This document shows, one piece after another, positions 27,639-36,849 of a DNA stretch of 64,000 nucleotides. The stretch is from Bacteroidota bacterium. GTDB lineage: Bacteria > Bacteroidota > JABWAT01. Position 1 is the stretch's first letter; each line of letters begins with the position of its first letter. Made by a program: the position numbers and the translations under genes. The stretch is from NCBI GenBank assembly GCA_023151185.1, contig JAKLJL010000002.1, positions 1 through 64,000 of the forward strand. Reading direction: 5' to 3'. Below the pieces are notes generated by a model. That model was not told the DNA's origin and searched no databases. It was given only the letters and a program-made list of their open reading frames with translations.

Positions 27639-28520
27639 GTGAGATTAATTGTCCGGCCGGATTTCGATGGGTTGGTCTGTTCTCTGTATTTGAAAAAAAT
27701 ATTCCGGATTTCTGCAGTCGCCTATTCGGAACCAAAGGATATACAGGACGGTAACTTTAAAGTCCAGCCCCAGGATATCATTGCCAATCTGCCTTATCAC
27801 CCCAATTGTGCCTGGTGGTTCGATCACCACGCTTCAAACGAAATCCCCGAAGCTTTCCGTGGAATTTATGAGGTAGCCCCTTCTGCTGCTGGTCTTATCT
27901 GGAATGGGTTTAAAGACCAATATCCAACGCTGGGCACCTTCGAATTCCTTACTAAAATGACAGACCTGATTGACGGGGGAATTTATAGTCTTGAGGATAT
28001 TTTAAACCCGCAGGGGTATTATCTTATCAGCTATACGGTAATTCCGTCTCCAGACCTGAAAGATGCAGATTACTGGGATCTGCTGACCGATCTTTTGGAG
28101 CTCAATGATCCGGGCCAGATTCTTCAGGATTCTGAAGTGAACCGCAGGGTTCAGGACTTTTTAGCAGGGCAGGAGCTGTTTAAATTGATTGTTCTTGCCA
28201 ACTCCAGGATTAAAAACGGGATTCTGGTTTCTGATTTCAGAACGGTGGCACTTCCTGATGGCTCCTTTAACCGGTTTTTACCCTATGCACTTTTCCCTGA
28301 GTCAAAGCTCAGTATTTCCCTGACAGCACTCCCTGAAAAACCGGGAATGATCAAAATAAGCCTTGCCAAATCAGTGCTGAACCGAACTTCCGATCTGCAT
28401 GTGGGTTTTCTCCTCCGGAAATTTGGCGGAGGGGGACATGCCGGTGCCGGCAGCATCCGGGTGCCGGAAAACCAGTCTGACAAGGTAATCGGAGAACTTC
28501 TCACTGAAATTAGCCGGTGA
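27639..28520 (+). CDS. DHH-superfamily phosphoesterase (NrnA/exopolyphosphatase-like)
   Basis: This 293-residue protein has a first motif of RPDFDGLVC instead of the typical DHD form, a clear FDHHASNE motif III, and a C-terminal DHHA1 signature GGGGHAGAGS that binds nucleic acid or phosphate. Relatives are called exopolyphosphatase or oligoribonuclease NrnA-like. The substrate cannot be fixed. Two bases separate it from the HD-GYP gene and it starts with GTG, which suggests coupled translation. A role in degrading the pGpG product of cyclic-di-GMP hydrolysis is a reasonable inference. Confidence 0.78.
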   Translation: MRLIVRPDFDGLVCSLYLKKIFRISAVAYSEPKDIQDGNFKVQPQDIIANLPYHPNCAWWFDHHASNEIPEAFRGIYEVAPSAAGLIWNGFKDQYPTLGTFEFLTKMTDLIDGGIYSLEDILNPQGYYLISYTVIPSPDLKDADYWDLLTDLLELNDPGQILQDSEVNRRVQDFLAGQELFKLIVLANSRIKNGILVSDFRTVALPDGSFNRFLPYALFPESKLSISLTALPEKPGMIKISLAKSVLNRTSDLHVGFLLRKFGGGGHAGAGSIRVPENQSDKVIGELLTEISR

Positions 28521-28644
28521 ATTATTCCAGACTCAGGTTTGACATAACTTCTTATAAATCTGATCTTTGTGCGGAATTTTAACCGCTTTCCGGAAGTCAT
28601 CTTCCGGATTCCAGTTTGCAAAACCCAATTTTCCGGATTCAGTA

Positions 28645-29175
28645 ATGAACAAACATGTTGATATTGATGCCCGCCTGAATTTTTCAGAAAAAATTTACCT
28701 CCCTGAAATCATGAAAGGAATGTGGTACACCTTTCGTCAGATGTTTCAACCGGTGTTTACCATGCGGTACCCGGAAGAAAGATGGACCCCGCCTGCAATT
28801 TTCAGAGGAAGACCGGTTCTTGTTGCAAAAGAAGATGGAACTGAACGGTGCGTTGCCTGCGGACTATGTTCCCGTGTTTGCCCGCCATTAGCCATTTATG
28901 TTCAGGCAGGTGAAACTGAGCGTGCCCAGGAACGGTATCCGGTAACTTTCGAAATTGATATGCTGCGGTGTATTTTTTGCGGATACTGTGAGGAAGTTTG
29001 CCCAGAAGAAGCCATTGTGATGAGCAAGGAATATGATCTTGTTTTTGAAACCCGGGAATCAGCTGTTTTCACTAAGGAAAAACTGATGACCCCAGTTTCA
29101 GGCCTTGAAGACCGCCTGACCTTTCTCCGGAAATATAAAAATCCGGATGAAGTCTCCAAAACTTCCTTGAATTGA
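28645..29175 (+). CDS. nuoI: NuoI-type 8Fe ferredoxin subunit of NADH-quinone oxidoreductase
   Basis: This 176-residue protein has the complex I subunit I layout: an N-terminal helical segment ([21 protein letters not shown]) and two 4Fe-4S motifs, [12 protein letters not shown] and [12 protein letters not shown]. These carry electrons along the peripheral arm. The ATG at 28645 fits homologues better than the TTG of a longer frame at 28567. No other nuo gene lies in the window, so this copy is separated from the usual operon, or serves another redox complex. A terminator follows directly. Confidence 0.88.
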   Translation: MNKHVDIDARLNFSEKIYLPEIMKGMWYTFRQMFQPVFTMRYPEERWTPPAIFRGRPVLVAKEDGTERCVACGLCSRVCPPLAIYVQAGETERAQERYPVTFEIDMLRCIFCGYCEEVCPEEAIVMSKEYDLVFETRESAVFTKEKLMTPVSGLEDRLTFLRKYKNPDEVSKTSLN

Positions 29176-29177
29176 GT

Positions 29178-29204
29178 AAAGGCCAGGGTTCTGGCCTTTT
29201 TTAT
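29178..29204 (+). terminator. Terminator after nuoI
   Basis: The nine-base arms AAAGGCCAG and CTGGCCTTT close a GGTT loop and are followed by more T residues. Confidence 0.85.
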
Positions 29205-29214
29205 TTCCCTGAAC

Positions 29215-30492
29215 ATGAAAAGAGAAGTAAAGTCACCGGTACGATCCGGTCTTAAAATTTCGACAATCGAAGGCGGATTTGCCAATTTTCAGTATATTCT
29301 GATGCAAAGCTCCTATCTGATGGGGCTCGGTCTTCTCTTTGGTTTATCTGAAACAACCCTTTCGGTTCTGGCCAGTTTTTCTTATCTGTTTCAGATTTTC
29401 TATTTTTTAAGTGTTTACCTTCTTGGCGGCTGGGTTGAAAGAAAAAAATTTGTTCTTACCCTTGCCTTCTTTTCCCGTTTTTCATGGGTCCTTCCCGCAT
29501 TTCTTCTGTTAACTGAAACACCGGAAAGTTTCTCCTGGCTGTTTATTACAGTCTTTTCCCTTTACTTTCTGATGGATAAACTTTTGGCTCATAGCTGGAA
29601 TTCCTGGATGAGTGACCTGGTGCCTGTCAGGTTAAGAGGAAAATATTTTGGGTTTCGCCAGGGTTTTTCTGCCTTGGTTTCCATTGTTTTTCACTTTTTG
29701 ATCGCGTCTGTTCTGGATCATTTCAGAGCGGAAGGGCATGAACCTGCAGGGTTCGCCATTTTACTTGGAATCAGTTCTGTAATGGGGGTTGTTACGGTTA
29801 TCCTGTTCCGGTATCAGCATCATCCGGAAGGAATAAAACACGAACCCAGGGAAATATTCCCCATTTCATCCTTAAAAATCCTCTTTTTAGACCGTCAGTT
29901 TACCATTCGGCTGGGTATTGTGGCTCTGATCATGATGTCTATCGGGATGGTAATGATATTTATTCCTGTTTACACCATTGAACTGGCAGGACATTCTTAC
30001 TCCTTTTTTGCGCTTTACCAGAACGGTATTTTACTGCTGGGGGTTGCCGGCTACCGTGCCTTCGGGTATTTAATCGACCGGAGGGGACCTGATTTTGCAT
30101 TAAAACTTTCAATTGGCGGACTTTGCCTTTCTGCCGGACTTTGGGTTTTTCTTGATCCGTCCTGGTTGATTTTGTTCTGGGCTGATTCAATTCTTCTGGG
30201 TTTTTGTTACAGCGGATTCCTTCTGACCCAATCCACGCTGGTTCTCTCCAATCCGGCTGATCCTGACAGAAATCTGAGGATTGCAGTTTTCGGATCCGTT
30301 TCCGGACTGATGTACTTTGCCGGCTCGTTGCTGGCAGGTCAGATTTATTCCGTTTTTTCAGGCCATCCGTTCGAAGCAGTTCACCTGATTTTTATTGTTA
30401 CCCTGATTATCCGTATTTTTGTACTCATTCTCACCCAATTACCTCATTTATTCAGGAATTTCCGGTATGCCTCCGACAGAAACCCGAATTAA
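29215..30492 (+). CDS. MFS-type membrane transporter
   Basis: This 425-residue protein has about twelve hydrophobic segments and an MFS-like loop [18 protein letters not shown] between segments 4 and 5, where the family's conserved arginine/glycine motif occurs. Neither substrate nor direction can be read from the sequence. Its last 26 bases overlap purL, which suggests one transcript. There is no strong ribosome site, and the ATG at 29215 lies 10 bp after the nuoI terminator. Confidence 0.75.
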   Translation: MKREVKSPVRSGLKISTIEGGFANFQYILMQSSYLMGLGLLFGLSETTLSVLASFSYLFQIFYFLSVYLLGGWVERKKFVLTLAFFSRFSWVLPAFLLLTETPESFSWLFITVFSLYFLMDKLLAHSWNSWMSDLVPVRLRGKYFGFRQGFSALVSIVFHFLIASVLDHFRAEGHEPAGFAILLGISSVMGVVTVILFRYQHHPEGIKHEPREIFPISSLKILFLDRQFTIRLGIVALIMMSIGMVMIFIPVYTIELAGHSYSFFALYQNGILLLGVAGYRAFGYLIDRRGPDFALKLSIGGLCLSAGLWVFLDPSWLILFWADSILLGFCYSGFLLTQSTLVLSNPADPDRNLRIAVFGSVSGLMYFAGSLLAGQIYSVFSGHPFEAVHLIFIVTLIIRIFVLILTQLPHLFRNFRYASDRNPN

Positions 30493-32719
30493 AGAACCTG
30501 AAATCACCACAGAACTTATCCGATCGCACGGACTTACGGATGAAGAATATGCCCGGATCCTGAAAGTTCTCGGACGGGTTCCCTCATTTACCGAATTGGG
30601 AATTTTCTCAGTGATGTGGTCAGAACACTGCAGTTATAAAAATTCCATCCTTGAAATAAAAAAACTCCCCCGATCCGGTGGAAGGCTTTTGGTTGGTGCC
30701 GGTGAAGAAAATGCCGGATTGGTTGATATCGGTGACGGACTTGCAGTTGCTTTTAAAATAGAAAGCCATAACCATCCGAGTGCTGTCGAACCCGTTCAGG
30801 GTGCAGCTACAGGGGTTGGCGGTATTCATCGTGATATTTTCACAATGGGTGCAAGACCTTTGGCCAGTTTGAATTCTCTCCGGTTCGGGAGCCTTGAAAA
30901 TAAACGGACTCAATTTTTGCTTGAGGGAGTTGTAAAAGGGATTTCAATGTATGGGAATTCCTTTGGCGTTCCGACAGTAGCTGGGGAAGTTTACTTTGAT
31001 CCCTGTTACCAGGGAAATCCACTGGTCAATGCAATGTCTGTTGGAGTTGTGGAAACTGGAAAGACTGCCTCTGCAACCGCAAAGGGAATCGGAAATCCTG
31101 TTCTGATTGTCGGCAGTGCTACCGGGCGGGATGGAATTCACGGTGCCACCTTCGCTTCTGAAGAAATTTCAGAGGCATCCGAAGCCAAAAGACCCAGTGT
31201 TCAGGTCGGTGATCCGTTTACAGAAAAGCTTCTTCTTGAAGCTACCCTTGAAGCCATTGAATCCGGCTTTGTTGTTGGGATTCAGGATATGGGTGCTGCA
31301 GGCATTTCCTGTTCAACATCCGAGATGAGTGCAAAAGGTGAGGTTGGGATGAAAATTGATCTTGATCTCGTCCCAGCCCGCGAAACCGGAATGACAGCCT
31401 ATGAACTCATGCTTTCAGAATCACAGGAAAGAATGCTGATTGTTGCTGAAAAAGGCCAGGAGAAACAGGTTCAGGCCATTTTTGAAAAATGGGATCTCCA
31501 CGCCGTTGTTATTGGCGAGGTAACAGATACCGGACGTGTGGAAATATACCGGCATGGCGAGAAAAAAGCAGATATTCCATCGTTTGAGCTTGTTCTTGGC
31601 GGCGGGGCTCCGGTTTACGAAAGAGAACGAATAAAACCGGCCTACCTGGATCAGGTTCAGACGGCTGATTTATCCGCCTACAAAATCAAAGACTTAAAGA
31701 AAGAGATTCTTCAGCTCTTATCCTCACCGAATATTGCCTCGAAAAAATGGATCTATGATCAATATGATTCGATGGTAAGAACAAATTCCATTACCGGGGC
31801 CGGAAAAACAGATTCCGCCCTTATCCGGATAAAAGGAACCCGCAAGGCACTGGCTATGAAGACGGATTGTAACGGCCGGTACGTCTATCTGAATCCCCGA
31901 AAGGGCGGGCAGATTGCGGTAGCTGAGGCTGCAAGAAATGTTGTTTGTTCAGGTGCTGAACCTCTGGCCATCACCAATTGTCTTAATTTTGGAAATCCAT
32001 ACAAACCTGAAATTTACTGGCAGTTTGCTGAGGCATTGGGAGGAATGGGAGATGCCTGCCGGATTTTTGATACACCGGTTACCGGAGGAAATGTTTCCTT
32101 TTATAATGAAAGTCCGGATAGTTCTGTGTTTCCAACTCCTACAATTGGGATGCTGGGATTAATACAGGATGTCGAAAAGACACCCCCAATTCCATCAGCC
32201 CCGACCAAAGAAGATGTCACTATTTATCTTACGGGGAAAACCGGTGATTCTATTGGCGGAAGTGAGTACCTGTCCTGGATTCACGGCAAAACGTTGGGAG
32301 ATGCCCCGGAAGTTAACCTTCACGGGGAATTGCGGTTGCACCAGCTTATTTTAAACGGAAATAAAGCGGGTTTGATTGATTCCTGCCACGACCTGAGTGA
32401 CGGCGGATTTTGTGTTGCGGCCATTGAGTTTTTCCTTTTCCGTCAAAATAACAAAACGGGGATTTCCTTTAATCTTCCTGAATCAGGAACACTTGAAGGC
32501 GCCTTATTTAATGAAGATCAGGGAAGGGTACTGATTGGTGTGAAAGCCGGCTATGAGCCTCAGTTTGAAGAGTTGGCAAAACAGCATACGATCCCGCTGC
32601 AGAAAATAGGGAAAACCACACTTTCCGGAACGCTATATCTGGACAAGGTAGGTATGCTGGATGAGCAGGAAATCGCCGGAATTTTTGAGAATACAATCGA
32701 AGGGTATTACAACAGGTAA
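30467..32719 (+). CDS. purL: Phosphoribosylformylglycinamidine synthase, small PurL form
   Basis: PurL makes FGAM from FGAR, ATP and ammonia in purine synthesis. The 750-residue chain is the short type that needs separate PurS and PurQ, neither of which is in the window. Landmarks are [16 protein letters not shown] near residue 38, [39 protein letters not shown] and [13 protein letters not shown]. An upstream ATG at 30419 lies deep inside the transporter gene. The start at 30467 is preferred, with AGGAATTTCC ahead of it. Confidence 0.96.
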   Translation: MPPTETRIKEPEITTELIRSHGLTDEEYARILKVLGRVPSFTELGIFSVMWSEHCSYKNSILEIKKLPRSGGRLLVGAGEENAGLVDIGDGLAVAFKIESHNHPSAVEPVQGAATGVGGIHRDIFTMGARPLASLNSLRFGSLENKRTQFLLEGVVKGISMYGNSFGVPTVAGEVYFDPCYQGNPLVNAMSVGVVETGKTASATAKGIGNPVLIVGSATGRDGIHGATFASEEISEASEAKRPSVQVGDPFTEKLLLEATLEAIESGFVVGIQDMGAAGISCSTSEMSAKGEVGMKIDLDLVPARETGMTAYELMLSESQERMLIVAEKGQEKQVQAIFEKWDLHAVVIGEVTDTGRVEIYRHGEKKADIPSFELVLGGGAPVYERERIKPAYLDQVQTADLSAYKIKDLKKEILQLLSSPNIASKKWIYDQYDSMVRTNSITGAGKTDSALIRIKGTRKALAMKTDCNGRYVYLNPRKGGQIAVAEAARNVVCSGAEPLAITNCLNFGNPYKPEIYWQFAEALGGMGDACRIFDTPVTGGNVSFYNESPDSSVFPTPTIGMLGLIQDVEKTPPIPSAPTKEDVTIYLTGKTGDSIGGSEYLSWIHGKTLGDAPEVNLHGELRLHQLILNGNKAGLIDSCHDLSDGGFCVAAIEFFLFRQNNKTGISFNLPESGTLEGALFNEDQGRVLIGVKAGYEPQFEELAKQHTIPLQKIGKTTLSGTLYLDKVGMLDEQEIAGIFENTIEGYYNR

Positions 32720-32747
32720 AAAAAAAGCCGGTATGCCGGCTTTTTTT
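32720..32747 (+). terminator. Terminator after purL
   Basis: An A7-GCCGG/CCGGC-T7 stem closes a TATG loop starting immediately after the stop codon. It could also act on minus-strand transcripts of the Rrf2 gene. Confidence 0.85.
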
Positions 32748-32774
32748 ACGTGTTTACACTTTACATAAGATGGG

Positions 32775-33233
32775 TTATTTCAATGCGAATCCCGGTTTAA
32801 GAAATGGAACCCGTTTTCCGGCTTTTGCATCCTCCATTAATTTTTCAATTGTTTCCCGTTCAAGCATTTCTTTTATCTTGGCTCTTATTTCAGCCCATTC
32901 ATCGTGATAGGGACAGGGGTCTTCACGGTGACACTCCGGAAAACCGGCAACACACTTATTCATCAGATCCAGACCATCTATAGCTTCAACAATCATGAGT
33001 GCATTAATCTTGTTTGGCGAATCATAAAGAGCGAAACCGCCATTGGGTCCTTTCTGGCTGTCAAGCAATCCGGATTTCGCCAGCTTTTGCAGGATTTTAC
33101 CGAGAAAATGTTTCGGTATGTTGACTTTTTCAGCCACTTCCTTGAGCAGGACCATTTGATTTTTCGGTTGCATCGCAATATACATGACTGCCTGGAGAGC
33201 ATACTCACAGGACCGTGAAAAGATGACAGACAT
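32775..33233 (-). CDS. Rrf2-family regulator with iron-sulfur cysteines (IscR/NsrR-like)
   Basis: This 152-residue winged-helix repressor begins MSVIFSRSCEYALQAVMYIA and continues with the recognition helix LLKEVAEKVNIPKHFLGKIL. Three cysteines at residues 94, 101 and 107 match the spacing of Fe-S binding Rrf2 proteins, so it probably senses Fe-S status, nitric oxide or redox stress. No isc, suf or nitrosative-stress gene adjoins. An A+T-rich dyad at 33316-33338 upstream of its start may be its own operator. GGAG precedes the ATG. Confidence 0.87.
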   Translation of the reverse strand: MSVIFSRSCEYALQAVMYIAMQPKNQMVLLKEVAEKVNIPKHFLGKILQKLAKSGLLDSQKGPNGGFALYDSPNKINALMIVEAIDGLDLMNKCVAGFPECHREDPCPYHDEWAEIRAKIKEMLERETIEKLMEDAKAGKRVPFLKPGFALK

Positions 33234-33315
33234 AGTTTCTCCTTTAAAGAATCCTTTTATCCGAATCTAATAAAAAGACATTGAAATTCCAATATCCCAA
33301 TAAAAATAGATTGTC

Positions 33316-33338
33316 ACATATATAATATATATTATGTA
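33316..33338. promoter_or_regulatory. A+T-rich dyad upstream of the Rrf2 gene (possible operator)
   Basis: A pure A/T palindrome TAATATATATTA is flanked by ACATA on one side and TATGT on the other. On the minus strand TTGTAT lies about 17 bases from TTATAT-like -10 candidates inside the dyad, so a bound protein could block the promoter. Confidence 0.35.
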
Positions 33339-33346
33339 AAGTATAC

Positions 33347-33364
33347 AAAAACGCCTTTCGGCGT
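33347..33364 (-). terminator. Terminator of the CheY-like regulator gene
   Basis: On the minus strand ACGCC pairs with GGCGT around a four-base loop, followed by TTTTT, starting only a few bases after the stop codon. Confidence 0.7.
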
Positions 33365-33367
33365 AAT

Positions 33368-33730
33368 TTACTTTATATGTTTATCCAGAGCTGCTTTTAA
33401 CTGTTCTTCTGAAAACGGTTTTGTGAGATAGTCACTTGCTCCCTGCTTCATCCCCCAGAAACGGTCAGAGTCCTGGTCTTTGGAAGTTAGCATAATGATC
33501 GGGGTTTTCTCAAAACCAGGAGCTTTTCTGATTTCCCGCAGTAATTCAAAGCCATTTCGGCCCGGCATGACAACATCCAGAATCAGACAATCCGGTTTTT
33601 CCTTCAATGCGACCGTTTCTCCTTCAAAACCATCGGCAGCTTCGTAAGTCGTATGACCAATACTGTTCAGATATCCGACAATTACTTTTCGATTTGTTAC
33701 ACTGTCATCCACAACCAGAATCCGGGCCAT
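33368..33730 (-). CDS. Single-domain CheY-like response regulator
   Basis: This 120-residue protein is a receiver domain only. It has the acid pair D8/D9, phosphoacceptor D52 (LILDVVMPGRNG), the switch threonine in MLTSKDQ and the lysine in YLTKPF. With no output domain it must act by protein contact, for motility, a phosphorelay or adhesion control. The ATG at 33730 is preceded by AAGGAGAG. A longer frame to 33805 has no such site. No kinase gene is near. Confidence 0.92.
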   Translation of the reverse strand: MARILVVDDSVTNRKVIVGYLNSIGHTTYEAADGFEGETVALKEKPDCLILDVVMPGRNGFELLREIRKAPGFEKTPIIMLTSKDQDSDRFWGMKQGASDYLTKPFSEEQLKAALDKHIK

Positions 33731-33834
33731 CTGACTCTCCTTACTTAGTATGATAAATTGGGTAAAAGAAACTATTTTCTTAACTTTAAATATATCAGAT
33801 TCCATTTAATCAAACAAATTCACTTTAGGAAAAT

Positions 33835-34737
33835 ATGACCGGAAGGGTTATCAAATCACTCGGGAGCAGCTACCAGGTCAGCCTGCCGGACGGAACCGAA
33901 GTAACTGCAATTCTAAGAGGAAAACTCCGGTTGGCTGATACCAAAGCGAAAAACCCTGTTGTTGTTGGTGATAAGGTGGAGATTAATCAGGAAGATGAAT
34001 GGGTAATTTCCGGCATTGAACCCCGTGTTAATAAAATTAACCGATCGGCTATCGGGAAAACTGGTCAGGAACAGGTTCTTGCAGCTAACATAGATCAGTT
34101 CCTGGTTGTATCCAGCCTTATGAATCCACTTCCCAAGTTTAATTTCATTGACCGGTGTCTGGTTGCTGCACAGGCTTACCGGATTCCTTCAGTCCTGCTT
34201 TTTACTAAAGTTGATCTGCTTCCACCTGAACATAACGGGATGATCACAGAAATAAAACGGATTTACTCGGGATGCACAGACGGAATATTCTTTTCCAATT
34301 TGAAGAAACAACCGGCAGATGAAAACCTAAAGGCTATTTTTTCCAAAAAACTAACCGCCGTTGCCGGTCTCTCGGGTGTTGGTAAAACAACCCTGATCAA
34401 TACACTGAATCCAGAATTTCAATTAAAAACAGGTGTTACTTCTTCAAAATGGAATCAGGGGAAGCATACTACCAGCCATGCCGAACTGCATGAGTTTGAG
34501 CCGGGCAGTTACCTGATAGACACTCCCGGTTTGCGGGAATTTGGACTGACCGAAATTGATGCCTGGGAACTTGGGCACTTTTTCAGGGAAATGGTTCCGT
34601 TTCTTGACGGATGCCGGTTTTCTAAATGTCTGCATGACAATGAACCGGTTTGTGCAGTAAAAGATGCGGTCGACTCTGGCGAAATTACCCGGGAACGGTA
34701 TTCAAGTTATCTTCAGATGCTGCGGGATCTTCCCTGA
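33835..34737 (+). CDS. rsgA: Ribosome small-subunit biogenesis GTPase
   Basis: RsgA is a circularly permuted GTPase that checks late 30S ribosome assembly. The 300-residue product has an N-terminal OB-fold, then G4 (LFTKVDLL) before G1 (GLSGVGKTTLINTL) and G3 (LIDTPGLREF). The C-terminal zinc motif CRFSKCLHDNEPVC is complete. AGGAAA precedes the ATG. It ends exactly where the convergent neighbour ends, with no bases and no terminator between them. Confidence 0.95.
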   Translation: MTGRVIKSLGSSYQVSLPDGTEVTAILRGKLRLADTKAKNPVVVGDKVEINQEDEWVISGIEPRVNKINRSAIGKTGQEQVLAANIDQFLVVSSLMNPLPKFNFIDRCLVAAQAYRIPSVLLFTKVDLLPPEHNGMITEIKRIYSGCTDGIFFSNLKKQPADENLKAIFSKKLTAVAGLSGVGKTTLINTLNPEFQLKTGVTSSKWNQGKHTTSHAELHEFEPGSYLIDTPGLREFGLTEIDAWELGHFFREMVPFLDGCRFSKCLHDNEPVCAVKDAVDSGEITRERYSSYLQMLRDLP

Positions 34738-35376
34738 TTATTTCAGAAAGAAGACTTCAGTTCCCTGCCGGTTTCCTGCCTGAATAATCCCTATCGAAAT
34801 CAGAGCCCCGAGTTTCTGTGCTGCCGCCTGAATGGGAATTCCGGCCAGACCCGAAAACCTTTCCAGGGAAATCACCCCGTACTGGTTCAGAAACTCAAAC
34901 AGGATCCGTTCCGGTTCCCCCATTTCAATCCGGGTTTCGGAAGAGACAGAAAGTTTCATCATTTCAATTTGAACAGGTGTTGCTTCAACCGACTGGTTTC
35001 CGCTCCGGATGTAGGCCATTTTGCTGCCGGTTTCCTGATCCACAACGAAATGTGGTCTTTCCCGGCTTTGATCAATCCGGACAACCAAAATTTCCTTTGC
35101 ATTCAGGGCCACCAGATCGAGGGACAGATTGACTGTTGGATGCAGATAAGAACCGGAAATGGATTTAACGCGGTCGACAGGATACTTTTCATCTTCAATA
35201 CCATAGGGTAAGCCGTCATCGCTTATTCCAATGATAATATAACCGCCTGAAGTATTGGCGAAAGCAGAGATGCTTTTGGCAATTTTGGTGGGATGGTTGA
35301 TTTTACGCTTGAACTCAATGCCAGTCCCCTCCCCCTGCTGCAGGAGCCGGAGGAGAACAGATTCGGTAACTGGCAT
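34738..35376 (-). CDS. AlbA_2/Schlafen-type ATP-binding domain protein
   Basis: This 212-residue protein shows the AlbA_2 core: EFKRKINHPTKIAKSISAFANTSGGYIIIGISDDG, then RPHFVVD and MAYIRSGNQSVEA. A winged-helix-like C-terminal part follows. Relatives bind nucleic acid or act in transcription control or defence, but no specific role can be given. It starts 5 bp downstream of the secreted-protein gene and may be cotranscribed with it. Confidence 0.72.
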   Translation of the reverse strand: MPVTESVLLRLLQQGEGTGIEFKRKINHPTKIAKSISAFANTSGGYIIIGISDDGLPYGIEDEKYPVDRVKSISGSYLHPTVNLSLDLVALNAKEILVVRIDQSRERPHFVVDQETGSKMAYIRSGNQSVEATPVQIEMMKLSVSSETRIEMGEPERILFEFLNQYGVISLERFSGLAGIPIQAAAQKLGALISIGIIQAGNRQGTEVFFLK

Positions 35377-35381
35377 TCAGT

Positions 35382-36770
35382 TTATTTGATTTCCCGGAAT
35401 TTGACTGAGTTGAGAATCAGGTTAATGATTCCGGTTTCGCCGTCATTCAGGCTGCCGTTGGGATATTCAATGAAAGCCGAAATAACTTCGTTGTTTTTCT
35501 GAAGAAATACAGCGGCAATTTCCTTGGATCCAAAGTGATACTTTGCCGAATAGGACTGGTTGGCCCCAATAGCCTGTGTGCGTGATTTTGGATACCGGGT
35601 ATATTGACCTGAAAGTTGATTCTTTCCATAAGAGGAAGCTTCATAAATTGAAGCCCAGTAATGAACAGAATCAACAGCAGCACTGCTTTGGTTCATGGTT
35701 ACAATGATTTTACCATCCGGGCTTGTATAAGAAATCACCGGTTTTTTAAATTTCTCATTTTTCCGCCAGGCATCCGGTATTCTGAAGGTAAAAACCAAAG
35801 AATCTTTTGAGATGGTTTTATAGATATTTCCGTTGTCGGCAAGATTTTTTTCAAGGTAGGCTTTTACGGGGTTAACTCTTGGATCTGTCGTAATCGGAGT
35901 CTTTGCATCAAAATCCCATTCAGCATTGGGGTCAATCAACCTTCTGCTGGCCACAGTATTCTGCATTCCCGCAGAAGCTGTCAGATTGTTCAGATCTCTG
36001 GAAATGTTTTTCAGCTTATGGTGCCGGTCTGATAGATAAACTGTCTCTTTTTGTTTTGGATCCAGACCGGTGAGACCGGTGGTCACGAATGAAAGGGAGG
36101 AGTCGGCATCAATTACAAGCTGCCTGGCCTTTAACATGTTTCCCCGGATGTCAACTGAGGATGATTTCTGACCGGCAAATTCAGAAGAATCAGTTACCGT
36201 CCCGGCAGTTCCGTTTTCAGTCGAAGTCTCCTGAACCGGTGCAGATTCAGTGGTGACTGTTTTATTTTCGAGAATATTCAGGGCATTCGTCAGATTTTGC
36301 TCAGCCAGGTCAAGTTTTTCTGCATATTTCAAATGGCTTGCCGAAGCTTTCACCAGAAGGATCCGGGAGGTCTGCTGCATGTCTTTGATTTTCTTCTTGG
36401 AAGCCTGGGTCTTTGGGCTTTTCGGATCAAGGAGTTCAACTTTCAGCCGAAGCTCATACAGCAAGGAATCTGTATCGCTGATCAGCTTATACACATTAAC
36501 CGGAACAACAGGTTCAATTTTTTTTAAAGAATCAGCTGAAGCTGAATCCGGCACCTGGGTAACCACCGGTGCAGGGCTTTTTCCAATCTGGTTGTTGATC
36601 GCCACAAACTTTTGTTCAGCGGAAAGTATTCCTTTTTCAATCTGCGGGGACAGAGTATCGGCAGGAAGCGGTATTGCCGAAAGTTCGGGTTTGGTTTCAG
36701 GTTTGGTTTGGGCGGAAAGAGTAACAGCCGAGACCAGGAGGACAAGAAAAGCCAGGGGATTTTTTTTCAT
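35382..36770 (-). CDS. Exported protein of unknown function with PsbP/DcrB-like C-terminal domain
   Basis: This 462-residue protein has a signal peptide MKKNPLAFLVLLVSAVTLSA before a glutamine. A low-complexity, proline-rich stretch and a helical region (about residues 90-300) follow. The last 150 residues (SLVFTFRIPDAWRKNEKF...ISYTSPDGKIIVTMNQS...FIEYPNG) resemble the PsbP/DcrB-type fold that presents small proteins at membranes. That resemblance is weak. AGGAAATAAT precedes the ATG at 36770, which replaces a longer start at 36797. Confidence 0.65.
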   Translation of the reverse strand: MKKNPLAFLVLLVSAVTLSAQTKPETKPELSAIPLPADTLSPQIEKGILSAEQKFVAINNQIGKSPAPVVTQVPDSASADSLKKIEPVVPVNVYKLISDTDSLLYELRLKVELLDPKSPKTQASKKKIKDMQQTSRILLVKASASHLKYAEKLDLAEQNLTNALNILENKTVTTESAPVQETSTENGTAGTVTDSSEFAGQKSSSVDIRGNMLKARQLVIDADSSLSFVTTGLTGLDPKQKETVYLSDRHHKLKNISRDLNNLTASAGMQNTVASRRLIDPNAEWDFDAKTPITTDPRVNPVKAYLEKNLADNGNIYKTISKDSLVFTFRIPDAWRKNEKFKKPVISYTSPDGKIIVTMNQSSAAVDSVHYWASIYEASSYGKNQLSGQYTRYPKSRTQAIGANQSYSAKYHFGSKEIAAVFLQKNNEVISAFIEYPNGSLNDGETGIINLILNSVKFREIK

Positions 36771-36849
36771 ATTATTTCCTTTGGTCGAAATGGACACAAG
36801 GTTTAGATATTAATAACAGATTAGAATTTACCAAAAAAAGAGAAAGAAA

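Noticed and set aside
30467-32719. purL seeming truncated against the 1300-residue enzyme of gamma-proteobacteria
   Set aside because: This is the standard short PurL of the PurSQL type. The missing domains are separate genes, simply not in this window.
33234-33367. The A/T palindrome considered as a replication origin or attachment site
   Set aside because: It is a single dyad with no DnaA-box cluster or integrase gene nearby. A regulator binding site is the simpler reading.
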